This document shows, piece by piece, positions 1-9,373 of a DNA stretch of 64,000 bases. The stretch is from contig CAMCRF010000002.1 of the NCBI GenBank assembly GCA_945877235.1, positions 62,001-126,000 of the forward strand, written 5' to 3'. The position numbers and the translations under genes are program-made. Numbering within the stretch: position 1 is the first letter of the stretch; every line of letters begins with the position of its first letter. The notes under the pieces were generated by a model. That model ran no database searches and had not been told where the DNA came from. It was given only the letters and a program-made list of their open reading frames with translations. The stretch comes from Bordetella parapertussis. GTDB taxonomy: Bacteria > Pseudomonadota > Gammaproteobacteria > Burkholderiales > Burkholderiaceae_A.

Positions 1-2134
1 GTTCAGCGTCATCTAAGTTGTCTTGTCCAAAGTCAAAACTCAGTTTGAACTCGGCATCAAGGGTAAGGCTTGCAGCAAAGGGGCGCCCCATTTTGCTTCT
101 AAAGCCATCAACCGGACCAATACTTCGGTGTGTAATGAAATGCTCCGCCTCACTCGTTTCAAAAAGCCGACCCGCAGGGCTCTTTGTGAAAGAGAAATCG
201 CAAGACTGACAAGCAAACCGGCGGTAGTTCTCTTTAACCACGCCTCCGCACTTCGGACATGGCACTTGCAGTGTGGCGTAATCTCCAGGGATTGTGGTGC
301 TGGAGTAGTTCTTTGCCTGCTCCACGATATGTGCGGTGAGCCCCGCAATGTCTTTCATAAAAGCTTGCCGAGAGAGCGCGCCACGCTCAATCTGAGAAAG
401 CTTGAATTCCCATTCCCCAGTAAGCGACGGTTTTGAGAGCGCCTCAACCTCTAGCCCTCTTAATAACGTCATGAGTTGAAATGCCTTAGCTGTAGGTAAG
501 AGCTCTCGCCCGTCTCTCAGCAGGTACTTCTCACTGAGTAGCCCTTCAATGATGGCCGCACGCGTTGCCGGCGTCCCGAGCCCTTTGCCGCTCATGGCCT
601 CTCTTAGCTCGTCGTCTTCGATGGCCTTGCCCGCGCCCTCCATTGCAGAGAGCAGGGTCGACTCGGTGTAACGCGCCGGGGGTCGAGTCTCGAGTGCTAG
701 CACTTGAACCTCCGCGACGGACGGACGCTCTTCCGGCCCAACGGCGACCAGATTTACACCGTCCTCTTGAGCTTCCTTTCCGTACACGCTGAGCCAACCG
801 GGCTCAGTGAGGATCTTGCCTTCCGTTTTGAACGGCTGTCCAGCAACCTCACTGATGCGAACGGTATTGAGGAACTCAGCAGGCGGAAAAAAGACCGCTA
901 AAAAGCGCCTGCAGACCAGATCGAAGAGCTTTTGTTCGGGCTCAGACAATGCCTTGGGCATGAGCCCTGTTGGAATGATGGCAAAGTGATCCGACACTTT
1001 GGCGTTATCGAAAATCCGCTTATTGGGCTTCACCCAGCCCTGCTTGAGGATGGTTTTGGCAGCAACGGCATAACTCGTGCCATCGAATTGGCCGAGTGTT
1101 GTCTTGACGGTCTCAAGGTAGTCCTCGGGCAAGGCTTTTGAGTCTGTTCTCGGGTAGGTGAGGACCTTGTGCTTCTCGTACAGCGCTTGAGCCAGACCCA
1201 GGGTGTTTTTGGCTGAAAAGCCAAACCGTGCATTCGCCTCTCGCTGAAGACTGGTGAGGTCAAAGAGTGCCGGTGCGGCTTGACTGCTCGGCTTGTGTTC
1301 TTCTCGAACGACCGCCGTCTGATGTGCTACGAGTGTTGCGATCTCCTCTGCCTGGCGCGCGTCCCAGATTCTCTCCGCCCGGGCATCTGGTGCATCGGGG
1401 GACTTCTTAAATCCGGTATCGAACCACCGGCCCTCATACCGCCCGGCCGCGCAGACGAACTCGGCCTTGACCTCAAAGTAAGGCTTGGCCACGAACTTGC
1501 GAATCACTTCCTCACGCTCGACCACCACAGAGAGCGTTGGTGTCTGGACGCGGCCGACCGTTGTCAGGAAGAACCCCCCCTCCTTGGAGTTGAATGCGGT
1601 CATGGCTCGCGTGCCATTGATGCCAATCAGCCAATCAGCCTCTGATCGCGAGCGAGCGGCCTCGGAGAGGGGTCGAAGCTCCTCATCGGTTCTCAGATGA
1701 TCGAATGCATCGCGAATAGCAGAGGGCGTCATAGACTGCAGCCATAACCGAGCAATCGGTTGCTTGGCCTTGGTGTATTGAACGATGGTTCGAAAAATCA
1801 GCTCTCCCTCGCGCCCCGCATCACACGCGTTGATGATGTGGCTGATGTCCTTTCGGCGAATCTGCTTGGCCAAGGTTTTGAGTTTTTGCTCGGACTTAGG
1901 CAGCGGCTGTAAGTCAAACTCCGGTGGAATCACGGGCAGGTGAGCAAACGACCATTTTCCCCGCTTGACCTCGTAGGCCTCAGGAGCCTTGATCTCAAGC
2001 AGGTGGCCCACAGCGGACGCGATGACCATATCGTCTCGCTCAAAAAAATCGTCTTGCTTGGAGAACCCACCCAACGCCTTGGCGATATCGGCTGCCACAG
2101 AGGGCTTTTCAGCGATTACAAGAGACTTGCTCAA
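1..2134 (-). CDS. topB: DNA topoisomerase III, partial (3' end outside window)
   Basis: Type IA topoisomerase that relaxes and decatenates DNA through a 5'-phosphotyrosine intermediate. The reading frame is open from 2134 to the window edge, giving 711 visible codons. The Toprim glutamate lies in IAEKPS (Glu9) and the acidic motif DAGREGE starts at Asp105. The active-site tyrosine is Tyr327 in LTYPRTD, close to Tyr328 of E. coli TopB. A four-cysteine zinc finger follows (Cys626, Cys629, Cys642, Cys645), then a conserved C-terminal segment (GRLFE, IGPVDGFRSK). The start is TTG at 2134, two bases after the dprA stop. A Shine-Dalgarno AAGGA lies in the last codons of dprA, so the two are probably translationally coupled. 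The C-terminal end is not visible. Confidence 0.95.
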   Translation of the reverse strand, partial: MSKSLVIAEKPSVAADIAKALGGFSKQDDFFERDDMVIASAVGHLLEIKAPEAYEVKRGKWSFAHLPVIPPEFDLQPLPKSEQKLKTLAKQIRRKDISHIINACDAGREGELIFRTIVQYTKAKQPIARLWLQSMTPSAIRDAFDHLRTDEELRPLSEAARSRSEADWLIGINGTRAMTAFNSKEGGFFLTTVGRVQTPTLSVVVEREEVIRKFVAKPYFEVKAEFVCAAGRYEGRWFDTGFKKSPDAPDARAERIWDARQAEEIATLVAHQTAVVREEHKPSSQAAPALFDLTSLQREANARFGFSAKNTLGLAQALYEKHKVLTYPRTDSKALPEDYLETVKTTLGQFDGTSYAVAAKTILKQGWVKPNKRIFDNAKVSDHFAIIPTGLMPKALSEPEQKLFDLVCRRFLAVFFPPAEFLNTVRISEVAGQPFKTEGKILTEPGWLSVYGKEAQEDGVNLVAVGPEERPSVAEVQVLALETRPPARYTESTLLSAMEGAGKAIEDDELREAMSGKGLGTPATRAAIIEGLLSEKYLLRDGRELLPTAKAFQLMTLLRGLEVEALSKPSLTGEWEFKLSQIERGALSRQAFMKDIAGLTAHIVEQAKNYSSTTIPGDYATLQVPCPKCGGVVKENYRRFACQSCDFSFTKSPAGRLFETSEAEHFITHRSIGPVDGFRSKMGRPFAASLTLDAEFKLSFDFGQDNLDDAE

Positions 2135-2136
2135 TT

Positions 2137-3033
2137 CTAGGATTCCTTCATCCGTGAGTGGGGCCGGAGAGACCACCTGCCGTCTACCAGTCGACTGGCC
2201 AAGCCGCGAAGCTCCAAAATCAACAATCCCGCCATAAGGTCTGACAGGCCCAGGCCAGACTGCGCGCTGAGGTCTTCAGGGGCGTTGGGCTGAAAGTCTA
2301 GCACCGCCATGATTTGGGCAGCCCTTGTGTCTAATTCCAACGGTAAGTCGGGAGCACTGTGGGCGGGGGCCCTCTCAAATAAGTCGGGCTGACGACAGGC
2401 CAAAAGCACATCTTCGGCATTCTCGATCAGATGAGCCCCATCACGGATGAGTCGGTGGCCGCCACTGTATCGACCACCTGAGACCGGGCCGGGGAGGACC
2501 ATGACCTCTCGGCCCAGCTCAATTGCGGCTTGGGCAGTGCTCAAGGCGCCGCTCCGATGACTAGCCTCAATCACAATGACGCCCACGGATAACCATGCAA
2601 TGAGCCGATTTCTAAGTAGAAAGTGATGGGGTCTGGGCGCCATTGCATCGGGGTACTCAGAGATCAGCAAGCCGCCTTGATCGAGGATTCGCTGCACGAG
2701 CGTGGCATGCTGCGGAGGGTAGGTCTGGTCGAGCCCGTGTCCGAGCACAGCGATCGTCCTCCCAGTTTGCTGTGAGAGTGCACCCAGGTGAGCAGCCGCG
2801 TCAACGCCAAGCGCAAGACCACTGGCAATACAGAGACCATGGCCAGCGAGCTCCGAGGCGAGCACTTGCGCATGGTGACAGCCCTGAAGACCGGCGCGAC
2901 GGCTTCCAACGATGGCCATGGTGGGCTGTGACAGGCAGTTGAGGTCGCCTCTAAAATAGAGTCGTCCGATTCGGGGTTGGAGCTCAGCATCATGGGCTGG
3001 CCATGCGGATTCGGGCACAATTTGGGTTTGCAT
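2137..3033 (-). CDS. dprA: DprA/Smf-family DNA-processing protein, short form
   Basis: DprA loads RecA onto incoming single-stranded DNA during natural transformation. This protein has 298 residues, against roughly 360-380 for many homologues. The Rossmann core is present: [10 protein letters not shown] at 39-48, [12 protein letters not shown] at 71-82, [10 protein letters not shown] at 134-143, [13 protein letters not shown] at 156-168 and GREVMVLPG at 174-182. A winged-helix-like C-terminus follows (about 235-290). The N-terminal SAM/helix-hairpin-helix domain is missing. An in-frame stop lies four codons upstream of the ATG, and def starts 65 bp away on the other strand, so there is no room for it. 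It overlaps nothing and is followed at once by topB. Confidence 0.93.
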   Translation of the reverse strand: MQTQIVPESAWPAHDAELQPRIGRLYFRGDLNCLSQPTMAIVGSRRAGLQGCHHAQVLASELAGHGLCIASGLALGVDAAAHLGALSQQTGRTIAVLGHGLDQTYPPQHATLVQRILDQGGLLISEYPDAMAPRPHHFLLRNRLIAWLSVGVIVIEASHRSGALSTAQAAIELGREVMVLPGPVSGGRYSGGHRLIRDGAHLIENAEDVLLACRQPDLFERAPAHSAPDLPLELDTRAAQIMAVLDFQPNAPEDLSAQSGLGLSDLMAGLLILELRGLASRLVDGRWSLRPHSRMKES

Positions 3034-3098
3034 ACTCGCCTCTCAGAGAAAAACCCTCTAGGCTAGTGAGCAACAACCTTGAAGCAATATCCATTCGT

Positions 3099-3635
3099 AT
3101 GGCGCTCTTACCCATTCTTCACTATCCAGATCCGCGACTTCGCACGGTGGCTAAGCCCGTGCAGCAGTTCGACGCGCGGCTCGAAGCGCTCATTGCGGAC
3201 ATGTTCGAAACCATGTACGCAGCACCGGGTATTGGGTTAGCAGCCACACAGGTCGATGTGCACGAGCAGGTGATCGTGATGGACCTCACAGAAGACCATA
3301 GTGAGCCACGAGTGTTCATCAATCCGGTTGTGTTATCGCAGAGTCAAGTGGTCAAGCGCTACCAGGAAGGATGCCTGTCTGTTCCTGGTGTGTTCGATGA
3401 CGTTGAGCGTCCCGACGTGATTGAGATTCGAGCCCAACGGGCGGACGGATCAACCTTCGAGCTGCAAGCAGAGGGGCTTCTTTCGGTGTGCATTCAGCAT
3501 GAAATGGATCATCTCTCGGGCAAGGTTTTTGTGGACTATCTCTCGCGCCTGAAACAGACGCGTCTGCGCGATCGGCTCCTTAAGGAATTGCGCGAGCAGA
3601 AAAAGCTGAGAGACTCAGCCCATCTCCCGGCTTAG
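3099..3635 (+). CDS. def: peptide deformylase
   Basis: Metal-dependent hydrolase that removes the N-formyl group from nascent proteins. It has 178 residues from the ATG at 3099. A longer frame starting at 3003 would run through the dprA start and was not chosen. All three family motifs are present: GIGLAATQ (44-51), EGCLS (90-94, metal ligand Cys92) and HEMDH (134-138, ligands His134 and His138, catalytic Glu135). fmt starts three bases after the stop. The two enzymes have paired roles, since Fmt adds the formyl group that Def removes. Confidence 0.97.
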   Translation: MALLPILHYPDPRLRTVAKPVQQFDARLEALIADMFETMYAAPGIGLAATQVDVHEQVIVMDLTEDHSEPRVFINPVVLSQSQVVKRYQEGCLSVPGVFDDVERPDVIEIRAQRADGSTFELQAEGLLSVCIQHEMDHLSGKVFVDYLSRLKQTRLRDRLLKELREQKKLRDSAHLPA

Positions 3636-3638
3636 CGC

Positions 3639-4616
3639 ATGCGCATTGGGTTTGCTGGGACACCAGCGTTTGCAGCACAGCACCTCCAAGCCCTTGCGGA
3701 TTTCGTTCAGCACAAGCCAGGACACGCGTTGGTGGCGGTTTTCTCCCAGCCTGATCGTGCTGCAGGTCGGGGTCGGCGCCTGACTCCGAGCCCAGTAAGT
3801 GAGTGCGCTAAAACCCTCGGACTGCCCCTTCTGAATCCTTTGAGTTTTCGGGCGGATCGAGAGGGCGGGCAGCAGGCTCAGCAGGCCCTTCAAGATCTTC
3901 ATCTGGATCTCTTGGTGGTTGTTGCATACGGATTGATTCTCCCGCCTGCCGTGTTGACGTTGCCCCGCTGGGGATGCATCAATGTTCACGCATCTTTGTT
4001 GCCACGTTGGCGGGGTGCAGCACCGATTCAAAGAGCCATTGAGGCCGGGGACACGCAGACAGGCGTCTGCATTATGCAGATGGAAGCGGGTCTCGATACG
4101 GGTCCGGTGTGGACCCGTGCATCCATTGCCATCGATCCTCAAGAGACAGGCTCCGAGCTGCAAACCCGTTTAGCGGCACTGGGATCGCAGCAATTGGTGG
4201 CGTTTCTGGGCAGTGGTCGGCTTCAGACGGGCGCGCCCGAGCCCCAGCCCGATGAGGGTGTCACCTACGCCCACAAGTTGTCGTCACAGGATCGTGAGGT
4301 CCGATTCGATCGTCCGGTTCAGGCCGTGGTAGATCAGATCCGAGCACTTGAGACCTCGCCAGGAGCCGTATCGCAGCTGCGCGGAGAAGCGGTCAAGCTG
4401 GGGGGTGCCTGTGTGGTGGAGCGGCTGGGGCAGTGGGGGCCACCAGGCTCGATTCTGAGTATGGGAGCGCCCGAAACGGGGATCGTGGTGGCGTGCTCAC
4501 AGGGCGCACTAGGTTTGACATGGTTACAGCGACCGGGCGGAAAGCCGCAGCCTGGTGTCATCTTCTCGCGAGCGCTGGGCCTCAAACCGAACGAACAATT
4601 TGGAGTGTCGCGCTGA
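3639..4616 (+). CDS. fmt: methionyl-tRNA formyltransferase
   Basis: Transfers a formyl group from 10-formyl-THF to initiator Met-tRNA. It has 325 residues, normal for the family. The N-terminal formyltransferase domain carries FAGTPAFA (5-12), the QPDRAAGRGR loop (37-46), and the catalytic region INVHASLLPRWRGAAPIQ (114-131) with conserved Asn115 and His117. Asp153 in GLDTGPV completes the site. The C-terminal tRNA-binding domain follows. It sits second in the def-fmt-rsmB cluster and ends inside the annotated start of rsmB. Confidence 0.97.
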   Translation: MRIGFAGTPAFAAQHLQALADFVQHKPGHALVAVFSQPDRAAGRGRRLTPSPVSECAKTLGLPLLNPLSFRADREGGQQAQQALQDLHLDLLVVVAYGLILPPAVLTLPRWGCINVHASLLPRWRGAAPIQRAIEAGDTQTGVCIMQMEAGLDTGPVWTRASIAIDPQETGSELQTRLAALGSQQLVAFLGSGRLQTGAPEPQPDEGVTYAHKLSSQDREVRFDRPVQAVVDQIRALETSPGAVSQLRGEAVKLGGACVVERLGQWGPPGSILSMGAPETGIVVACSQGALGLTWLQRPGGKPQPGVIFSRALGLKPNEQFGVSR

Positions 4617-5902
4617 CTGCCCATTCGCTGGTTTCGCAGCGGGCCCCGCTCTGGAAGGAGTTTCGCCATGCGGCTCAGCAGATGCGCAAAATGCTCTCTG
4701 ACGAGCCGGATAAGGCAGGCGCAGCTTTGTCATTGTCTGCCGCGGAAACAGACCTCCTCTACGGCGGACTGCGAAACTGGGGCTTAACCCAGGTTCGGCT
4801 AGCGCGTATGGCGAAGCGACAGCCCGATCCGGGACTTGCCATGCTTTTAAGTGTGGTGTTTGGTGCGCTTCGCCGCGGCTATCGGTCGCCGGCCCTCTTG
4901 GTGAATCAAGCTGTTCAGGCAGCTCAGGCCTGGGCAGGAGCGCCTGGTGCTCGATTCGTAAATGCCATCCTGCGTCAGGCGCTCTCCGATCCTTTATCGG
5001 CCGCCCAGGACCTACACCATCCAATTGCGCGTTGGAATGCGCCTGCCTGGTGGATTGAGCAGATGCGAGAGAGTCTTGGAGATCGGACAGCGCATTGGCT
5101 AGATCATCAGCAGAGGCATCCGCCGCTCACGGTGCGATATGTGGGGCCATCAGCGCAGAGACAGGCCTGGATACAAGCCCTTCACTCCCAGGGCTTGCGA
5201 CCATGGTCTGTGGGCCCAGCACTTCCCCGGGCGTTTCATTTAGAGCCGCCCCGACCTGTCACACAGCTGCCAGGGTTTGCTCAAGGCTGGTTCCGGGTGC
5301 AGGATGTCTCTGCGCAGCGGTGCTTTGGGTGGTTGCCACTCCAGGACGGACAGACGGTGTGGGATGTCTGTGCCGCACCCGGAGGCAAGACGTTTTTGGC
5401 GGCGGAGCAGGCTGCTGTTCATATCTATGCAAGTGATGCGTCTGAGGGTCGCTTGCACAAGCTTGAGACAGAGTGGTCACGTTTGAGCACCCAGCTCTCG
5501 GGCCATGTCTATTCGCAGGCCTTCGATCCACTGGCTGGTGGGATATGGCCAGCACATTGGCCTGGCGATTTTGATCATCTGATTCTCGATTTGCCTTGCT
5601 CAGCTTCTGGTGTGGTGCGGCGGCACCCCGAGATTCCGTGGAGAAGAACGCCCGCTCAACTAGAGGTTGCTCGTGCATTGCAGTGGAATCTGCTCAAGGC
5701 TGCGTGGCCCCGGCTTAAACCGGGTGGTGAGGCCTTGTTGGTGACATGTTCAGTCTTTCTGCAAGAAGGCGAGGAACTGGCGCGAAGATGGCAGAATGAG
5801 TCATGTCATGTCGAACGGCTTCCTGCGCCGGGACTCCTTATGGCCGAGGGCGAGCGCGTCGGAGATGGTTTTTTTGTCGCTCGTTTTCGCAAGCGGGCCT
5901 AG
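4520..5902 (+). CDS. rsmB: 16S rRNA m5C967 methyltransferase RsmB
   Basis: SAM-dependent methyltransferase of the RsmB/NOP2 family. A weakly conserved NusB-like RNA-binding domain comes first. The catalytic domain then shows the SAM loop DVCAAPGGKT (about 281-290), the PCSASGVVRRHPEI motif (about 358-371), and TCSVF (about 409), which carries the second conserved cysteine. The start is uncertain. ATG 4520 gives 460 residues but overlaps fmt by 97 nt. There is no in-frame GTG or TTG before the fmt stop. A CTG at 4613 would form a 4-nt CTGA overlap with that stop and has GGAG seven bases upstream. The end and function are secure. Confidence 0.93.
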   Translation: MVTATGRKAAAWCHLLASAGPQTERTIWSVALTAHSLVSQRAPLWKEFRHAAQQMRKMLSDEPDKAGAALSLSAAETDLLYGGLRNWGLTQVRLARMAKRQPDPGLAMLLSVVFGALRRGYRSPALLVNQAVQAAQAWAGAPGARFVNAILRQALSDPLSAAQDLHHPIARWNAPAWWIEQMRESLGDRTAHWLDHQQRHPPLTVRYVGPSAQRQAWIQALHSQGLRPWSVGPALPRAFHLEPPRPVTQLPGFAQGWFRVQDVSAQRCFGWLPLQDGQTVWDVCAAPGGKTFLAAEQAAVHIYASDASEGRLHKLETEWSRLSTQLSGHVYSQAFDPLAGGIWPAHWPGDFDHLILDLPCSASGVVRRHPEIPWRRTPAQLEVARALQWNLLKAAWPRLKPGGEALLVTCSVFLQEGEELARRWQNESCHVERLPAPGLLMAEGERVGDGFFVARFRKRA

Positions 5903-5907
5903 ACTGT

Positions 5908-6492
5908 GTGGTCCAGGCGCTTTTGGCCTGGAGTATGGTTTGGGCCCTTGCCGCTTCGGCTTTCGCCACTGAAACTGCGCACAAAGCTGCACCCCGAGTT
6001 CCCACGGTTGAGCTCAGTGAGCTTGCGCTCATCGATGATCCACTCGAGGGTGTTGTGGTCTCTGGGCAGGTTCAGGTCATCCTCAGTGCAGCTCTGATTC
6101 AGGCGATTGAACGCGGAGTCCCGCTTCGTTTTGTGTCTTCCTTTCAGGTTCTGCAGCGTCGCTGGTGGTGGTGGGATCGACAGGTTTACAGCCGCACGCG
6201 CTCTGCCGATCTGGTTTTTCATCCATTGACCCGGCAATTTCGAGTCACGATCGATGGGGGGGCCCCATTGGTCTATGCGGATTTTGGTGAGGCGCTTCGC
6301 GCCAGCCTCTCGGTAAAGGGTTGGCGGGTGGCGAGTCCGGGATCAGGGGTGACCAAAGAGGGGGTTTTTCGAATCCGACTCTCACTGGACCTAGGAGCGC
6401 TGCCCAAGGCCATACAGGTGACAGCGCTCACCAGCGAGCAGTGGGCTTTTGATTCGGGATGGTCTCGCATAGAAGACGCTCGCCCAAAGTAA
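5908..6492 (+). CDS. DUF4390 domain protein, probably exported
   Basis: A 194-residue protein if started at GTG 5908; ATG 5935 is the alternative but leaves almost no signal sequence. The N-terminus is hydrophobic (LLAWSMVWALAASAFA) and looks like a cleavable signal peptide. The body has features I associate with DUF4390: a tryptophan cluster RRWWWWDR, the SADLVFHPLTRQFRV segment and a C-terminal WAFDSGW. The biochemical role is unknown. It lies between rsmB and the ntrY-like kinase, 5 bp and 10 bp from its neighbours, so it is probably co-transcribed with the sensor kinase and may act in the periplasm. Confidence 0.85.
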   Translation: MVQALLAWSMVWALAASAFATETAHKAAPRVPTVELSELALIDDPLEGVVVSGQVQVILSAALIQAIERGVPLRFVSSFQVLQRRWWWWDRQVYSRTRSADLVFHPLTRQFRVTIDGGAPLVYADFGEALRASLSVKGWRVASPGSGVTKEGVFRIRLSLDLGALPKAIQVTALTSEQWAFDSGWSRIEDARPK

Positions 6493-6502
6493 GGCCACTG
6501 AC

Positions 6503-8668
6503 ATGACTTTTGCGTTCCGGCTTGCTCTTTTGTTGGTATTTGCCCTTTCGGGTGGGATGCTTGCCGTGCTGTCGATGGCTTCCGGTCTTGAGAGTCGGCT
6601 CGATGAGGTGTACCCCATCTTGGTTGCAGCCAATCTGGCATTGGTATTGATTATGGCCGTGTTGGCGATTGCCATGGTCGCCAAGGCATGGCGGCGATAT
6701 CGTCGACGCGAGTTCGGGTCACGGCTCACCATACGGCTGGCCACGGCGCTCACGCTGATGGGCATTCTTCCGGTTGCGCTGGTCTCTCTGGTGTCTGTCC
6801 AGTTTCTGGCAAGGACCATCGATAGTTGGTTCTCCCAGAGTGTTGAAGGCGCGCTGCAGTCTGGGGCCGACCTGGGTCGTGCCACCGTGGAATCAATGAG
6901 GCGAGAGGCGATGAGCAATGCGAGACGCCTGGCCTTGGCCATTGAATCGGTACCAGATAGCGAACTCAATGCGCTTATTGAGTTGGCACTTGAGGGCCGC
7001 CCACAGGCTGAGGTGATGGTTCTCAACACGCAGGGCAAGGTCTTGGCCATTCGGAGCGCGACGCTCTTTCGGCTGGTCCCAGACCTGCCCTCCTCCGAGG
7101 CGCTCTCTCGTGCAAAGACGAGTCGACAATTCTCTTTGGTGGAGCCGGTCTCAGGCGGTGAGCAATGGGCATTACAGACGCGTGCTTTGGCGCTCTCTGT
7201 GCGCAAGGAGCTCAGTCAAGATCCGGTAAGAATTGTGCAGTGGCTTGAGCCGGTGCCCACTCGATTGGCCCAACATATTGACGATCTCAATCGCGGTCTC
7301 AATGACTATCAGCAGCTCGGGCTTGGGAAGCAGGGTATTCGGCGTATCTATGGCGTGACGCTCTCACTGGCTTTGCTTCTGGCAGTCTTTGGCGCGTTAT
7401 CGATTGCGGTGCTGTTGAGCGGCTGGCTGGCTGGGCCACTTCGCGCACTGGAGCGCGCCACGCGAGAGGTTGCGGTGGGAGATTATCCAAAGCTCAGAGA
7501 GGACCTTGTCGATCATGAGCTCAATGACCTAATTCGATCGTTCAATCAGATGACGGCACAGCTCAAAGATGCTCAGCAGCTTGCCGCACAAAGCGAAGCG
7601 CAGCGTGAGCAGAGCCTTCATTTCCTCAAGCAGATGCTAGAGACGCTCTCTACAGGCGTGCTCGTGTTGGATGAGGATCTGCGTTTGCGCGAGTTCAATC
7701 CCAGTGCCGAGCGTGTTCTGAACCGAGGTCTACAGGCCGCGCTTGGACATAGTCTCTGCGAGTGGGAGGCCTATGAGCCCCTGATTTCGCTCATGAGAGA
7801 TCTGCGCGATGCGGGCACGCTGCGGGCACAGCACACCCTGGAATGTCCAGTGGCTGATGGCAGCTTTCGGTCACTTCTGGTGCACGTTGCCAGGCTTTCA
7901 GAGGACAGCAGCCACTTTGGTGCGGCCTGGGTGGTGGTGGTCGACGACATTGGAGAGCTGCTCGCGGCTCAGCGGGCAAAGACGTGGTCGGATATGGCGA
8001 GACGTCTTGCACATGAGATCAAGAACCCGCTTACCCCAATTCAGCTTTCGGCTGAGCGATTAGAGCGCAGGTTGGCCCCAAGCCTTACTGAGAGCCAACG
8101 AGAACTGCTCACCAAATCTGCTCGCACCATTGTGGAACAGGTGTCGGCATTAAAGACCATGGTGGATGCATTTCGAAACTACGCCCGCCTACCCGATGCA
8201 AGTCCTACAGCGTTTTCTCTGGCCGCACTCGTTCAGGAGGTGATGACGCTCTACGCCTCAGACGCTCGTGTAGGCGTTCTCGCACTCGATCCAGAGGCGC
8301 GTGTTTTTGCAGACCGAGGCCAAATGCTTCAAGTGATTCACAACCTGATTCAGAATGCACAAGATGCGGTTGAGCGTGTCGCCGAGCCCTTGATTCAGGT
8401 CTCCGTGTTGACGCAAGGCGGACGCGTTGTGTTTCGCGTGGATGACAATGGACCTGGACTTGCTCCGGAGTTTGCCCATCGGGTCTTTGAGCCGTATGTC
8501 ACAACGAAAGCAAAAGGCTCTGGGCTTGGCCTGGCGGTGGTGCAGAAAATCGCGCAGGAAAATCATGCGGAGGTCTCCCTCTCTACATTGCGCGCGGCTG
8601 ACGCACAGGTGCTTGGAACACGGGCAGAATTCTCATTTGCGCTCTTGCCCCATGTGGCAGAAAATTAG
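6503..8668 (+). CDS. ntrY: NtrY-like sensor histidine kinase
   Basis: Membrane sensor kinase of 721 residues. Two N-terminal membrane helices (about 4-25 and 40-63) and a third (about 85-108) precede an extracytoplasmic region. A fourth helix (about 285-310) leads to a HAMP domain (about 312-365) and a PAS domain (about 375-490). The phosphoacceptor is His504 in LAHEIKNPLTP, and an ATPase domain follows with a DDNGPGL N-box region and GSGLGLAVV. This is the NtrY order of domains. The response regulator starts 3 bp after the stop, and the potassium genes trkA-trkH follow. The signal is not evident from sequence. Confidence 0.92.
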   Translation: MTFAFRLALLLVFALSGGMLAVLSMASGLESRLDEVYPILVAANLALVLIMAVLAIAMVAKAWRRYRRREFGSRLTIRLATALTLMGILPVALVSLVSVQFLARTIDSWFSQSVEGALQSGADLGRATVESMRREAMSNARRLALAIESVPDSELNALIELALEGRPQAEVMVLNTQGKVLAIRSATLFRLVPDLPSSEALSRAKTSRQFSLVEPVSGGEQWALQTRALALSVRKELSQDPVRIVQWLEPVPTRLAQHIDDLNRGLNDYQQLGLGKQGIRRIYGVTLSLALLLAVFGALSIAVLLSGWLAGPLRALERATREVAVGDYPKLREDLVDHELNDLIRSFNQMTAQLKDAQQLAAQSEAQREQSLHFLKQMLETLSTGVLVLDEDLRLREFNPSAERVLNRGLQAALGHSLCEWEAYEPLISLMRDLRDAGTLRAQHTLECPVADGSFRSLLVHVARLSEDSSHFGAAWVVVVDDIGELLAAQRAKTWSDMARRLAHEIKNPLTPIQLSAERLERRLAPSLTESQRELLTKSARTIVEQVSALKTMVDAFRNYARLPDASPTAFSLAALVQEVMTLYASDARVGVLALDPEARVFADRGQMLQVIHNLIQNAQDAVERVAEPLIQVSVLTQGGRVVFRVDDNGPGLAPEFAHRVFEPYVTTKAKGSGLGLAVVQKIAQENHAEVSLSTLRAADAQVLGTRAEFSFALLPHVAEN

Positions 8669-8671
8669 AGC

Positions 8672-9373
8672 ATGGCGAATATCTTGATTGTAGATGACGA
8701 GCTTGGCGTGCGTGAGCTCTTGCTGGAAGTATTAGAAGACGAAGGGCATGCCGTTACGCTTGCGGAGTCGGCCACGCAGGCCAGAGCTGTGCATGATGGT
8801 CGATCTTACGATCTGGTTTTACTCGACATCTGGATGCCAGATACCGATGGGGTGACACTGCTCAAGGAGTGGTCTTCGCAGGGCTTACTTACGGTGCCAG
8901 TCGTGATGATGTCTGGGCACGCCACCATCGATACTGCAGTTGAGGCGACCCGCATGGGAGCTTTTGATTTTCTTGAAAAGCCGATTGCGTTGGCCAAATT
9001 ACTCAAGACCGTGAGTGCGGCGCTTGCCAGAGCTCAGGCACAAAGAGCATGGCGCGATGCTGTGGCCCAGACCCAGCATGTACTTGGAGGGGGTCTTGCA
9101 ACCCTGGAGGAGGATGAGGAGCTTGAGGCTGAACAAGGTGATCCCCTCGACATGGCGCGGCAGGCGCTTCTTGCACTGGACCTCGATGCCCCCTTGCGCG
9201 AGGTCCGTGAGTCATTTGAGCGCATTGTGCTTCAGTATCAGCTCGACAAAGAGGGAGGCAGCATGACCCGATTGGCTGAGCGATCTGGGCTTGAGCGAAC
9301 CCATCTCTATCGCAAGATTCGGCAGCTTGGTATGGAGCCACATCGCACGCCGACCCGAAAGGCAGCCGCTTGA
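8672..9373 (+). CDS. NtrX-like response regulator without AAA+ domain
   Basis: A 233-residue response regulator. The receiver domain (1-120) has the acidic pair Asp8/Asp9, the phosphoacceptor Asp52 in LLDIWMPDTDG, and a conserved lysine in FLEKP. A Fis-type helix-turn-helix lies near the C-terminus (SGLERTHLYRKIRQLGM). The sigma-54-interacting AAA+ domain of classical NtrX is absent: an acidic linker (EEDEELEAEQ) joins the two ends. It therefore should not open sigma-54 promoters itself. Its stop overlaps the TTG start of trkA by four bases, which suggests a joint transcript and possible control of potassium uptake. Confidence 0.9.
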   Translation: MANILIVDDELGVRELLLEVLEDEGHAVTLAESATQARAVHDGRSYDLVLLDIWMPDTDGVTLLKEWSSQGLLTVPVVMMSGHATIDTAVEATRMGAFDFLEKPIALAKLLKTVSAALARAQAQRAWRDAVAQTQHVLGGGLATLEEDEELEAEQGDPLDMARQALLALDLDAPLREVRESFERIVLQYQLDKEGGSMTRLAERSGLERTHLYRKIRQLGMEPHRTPTRKAAA

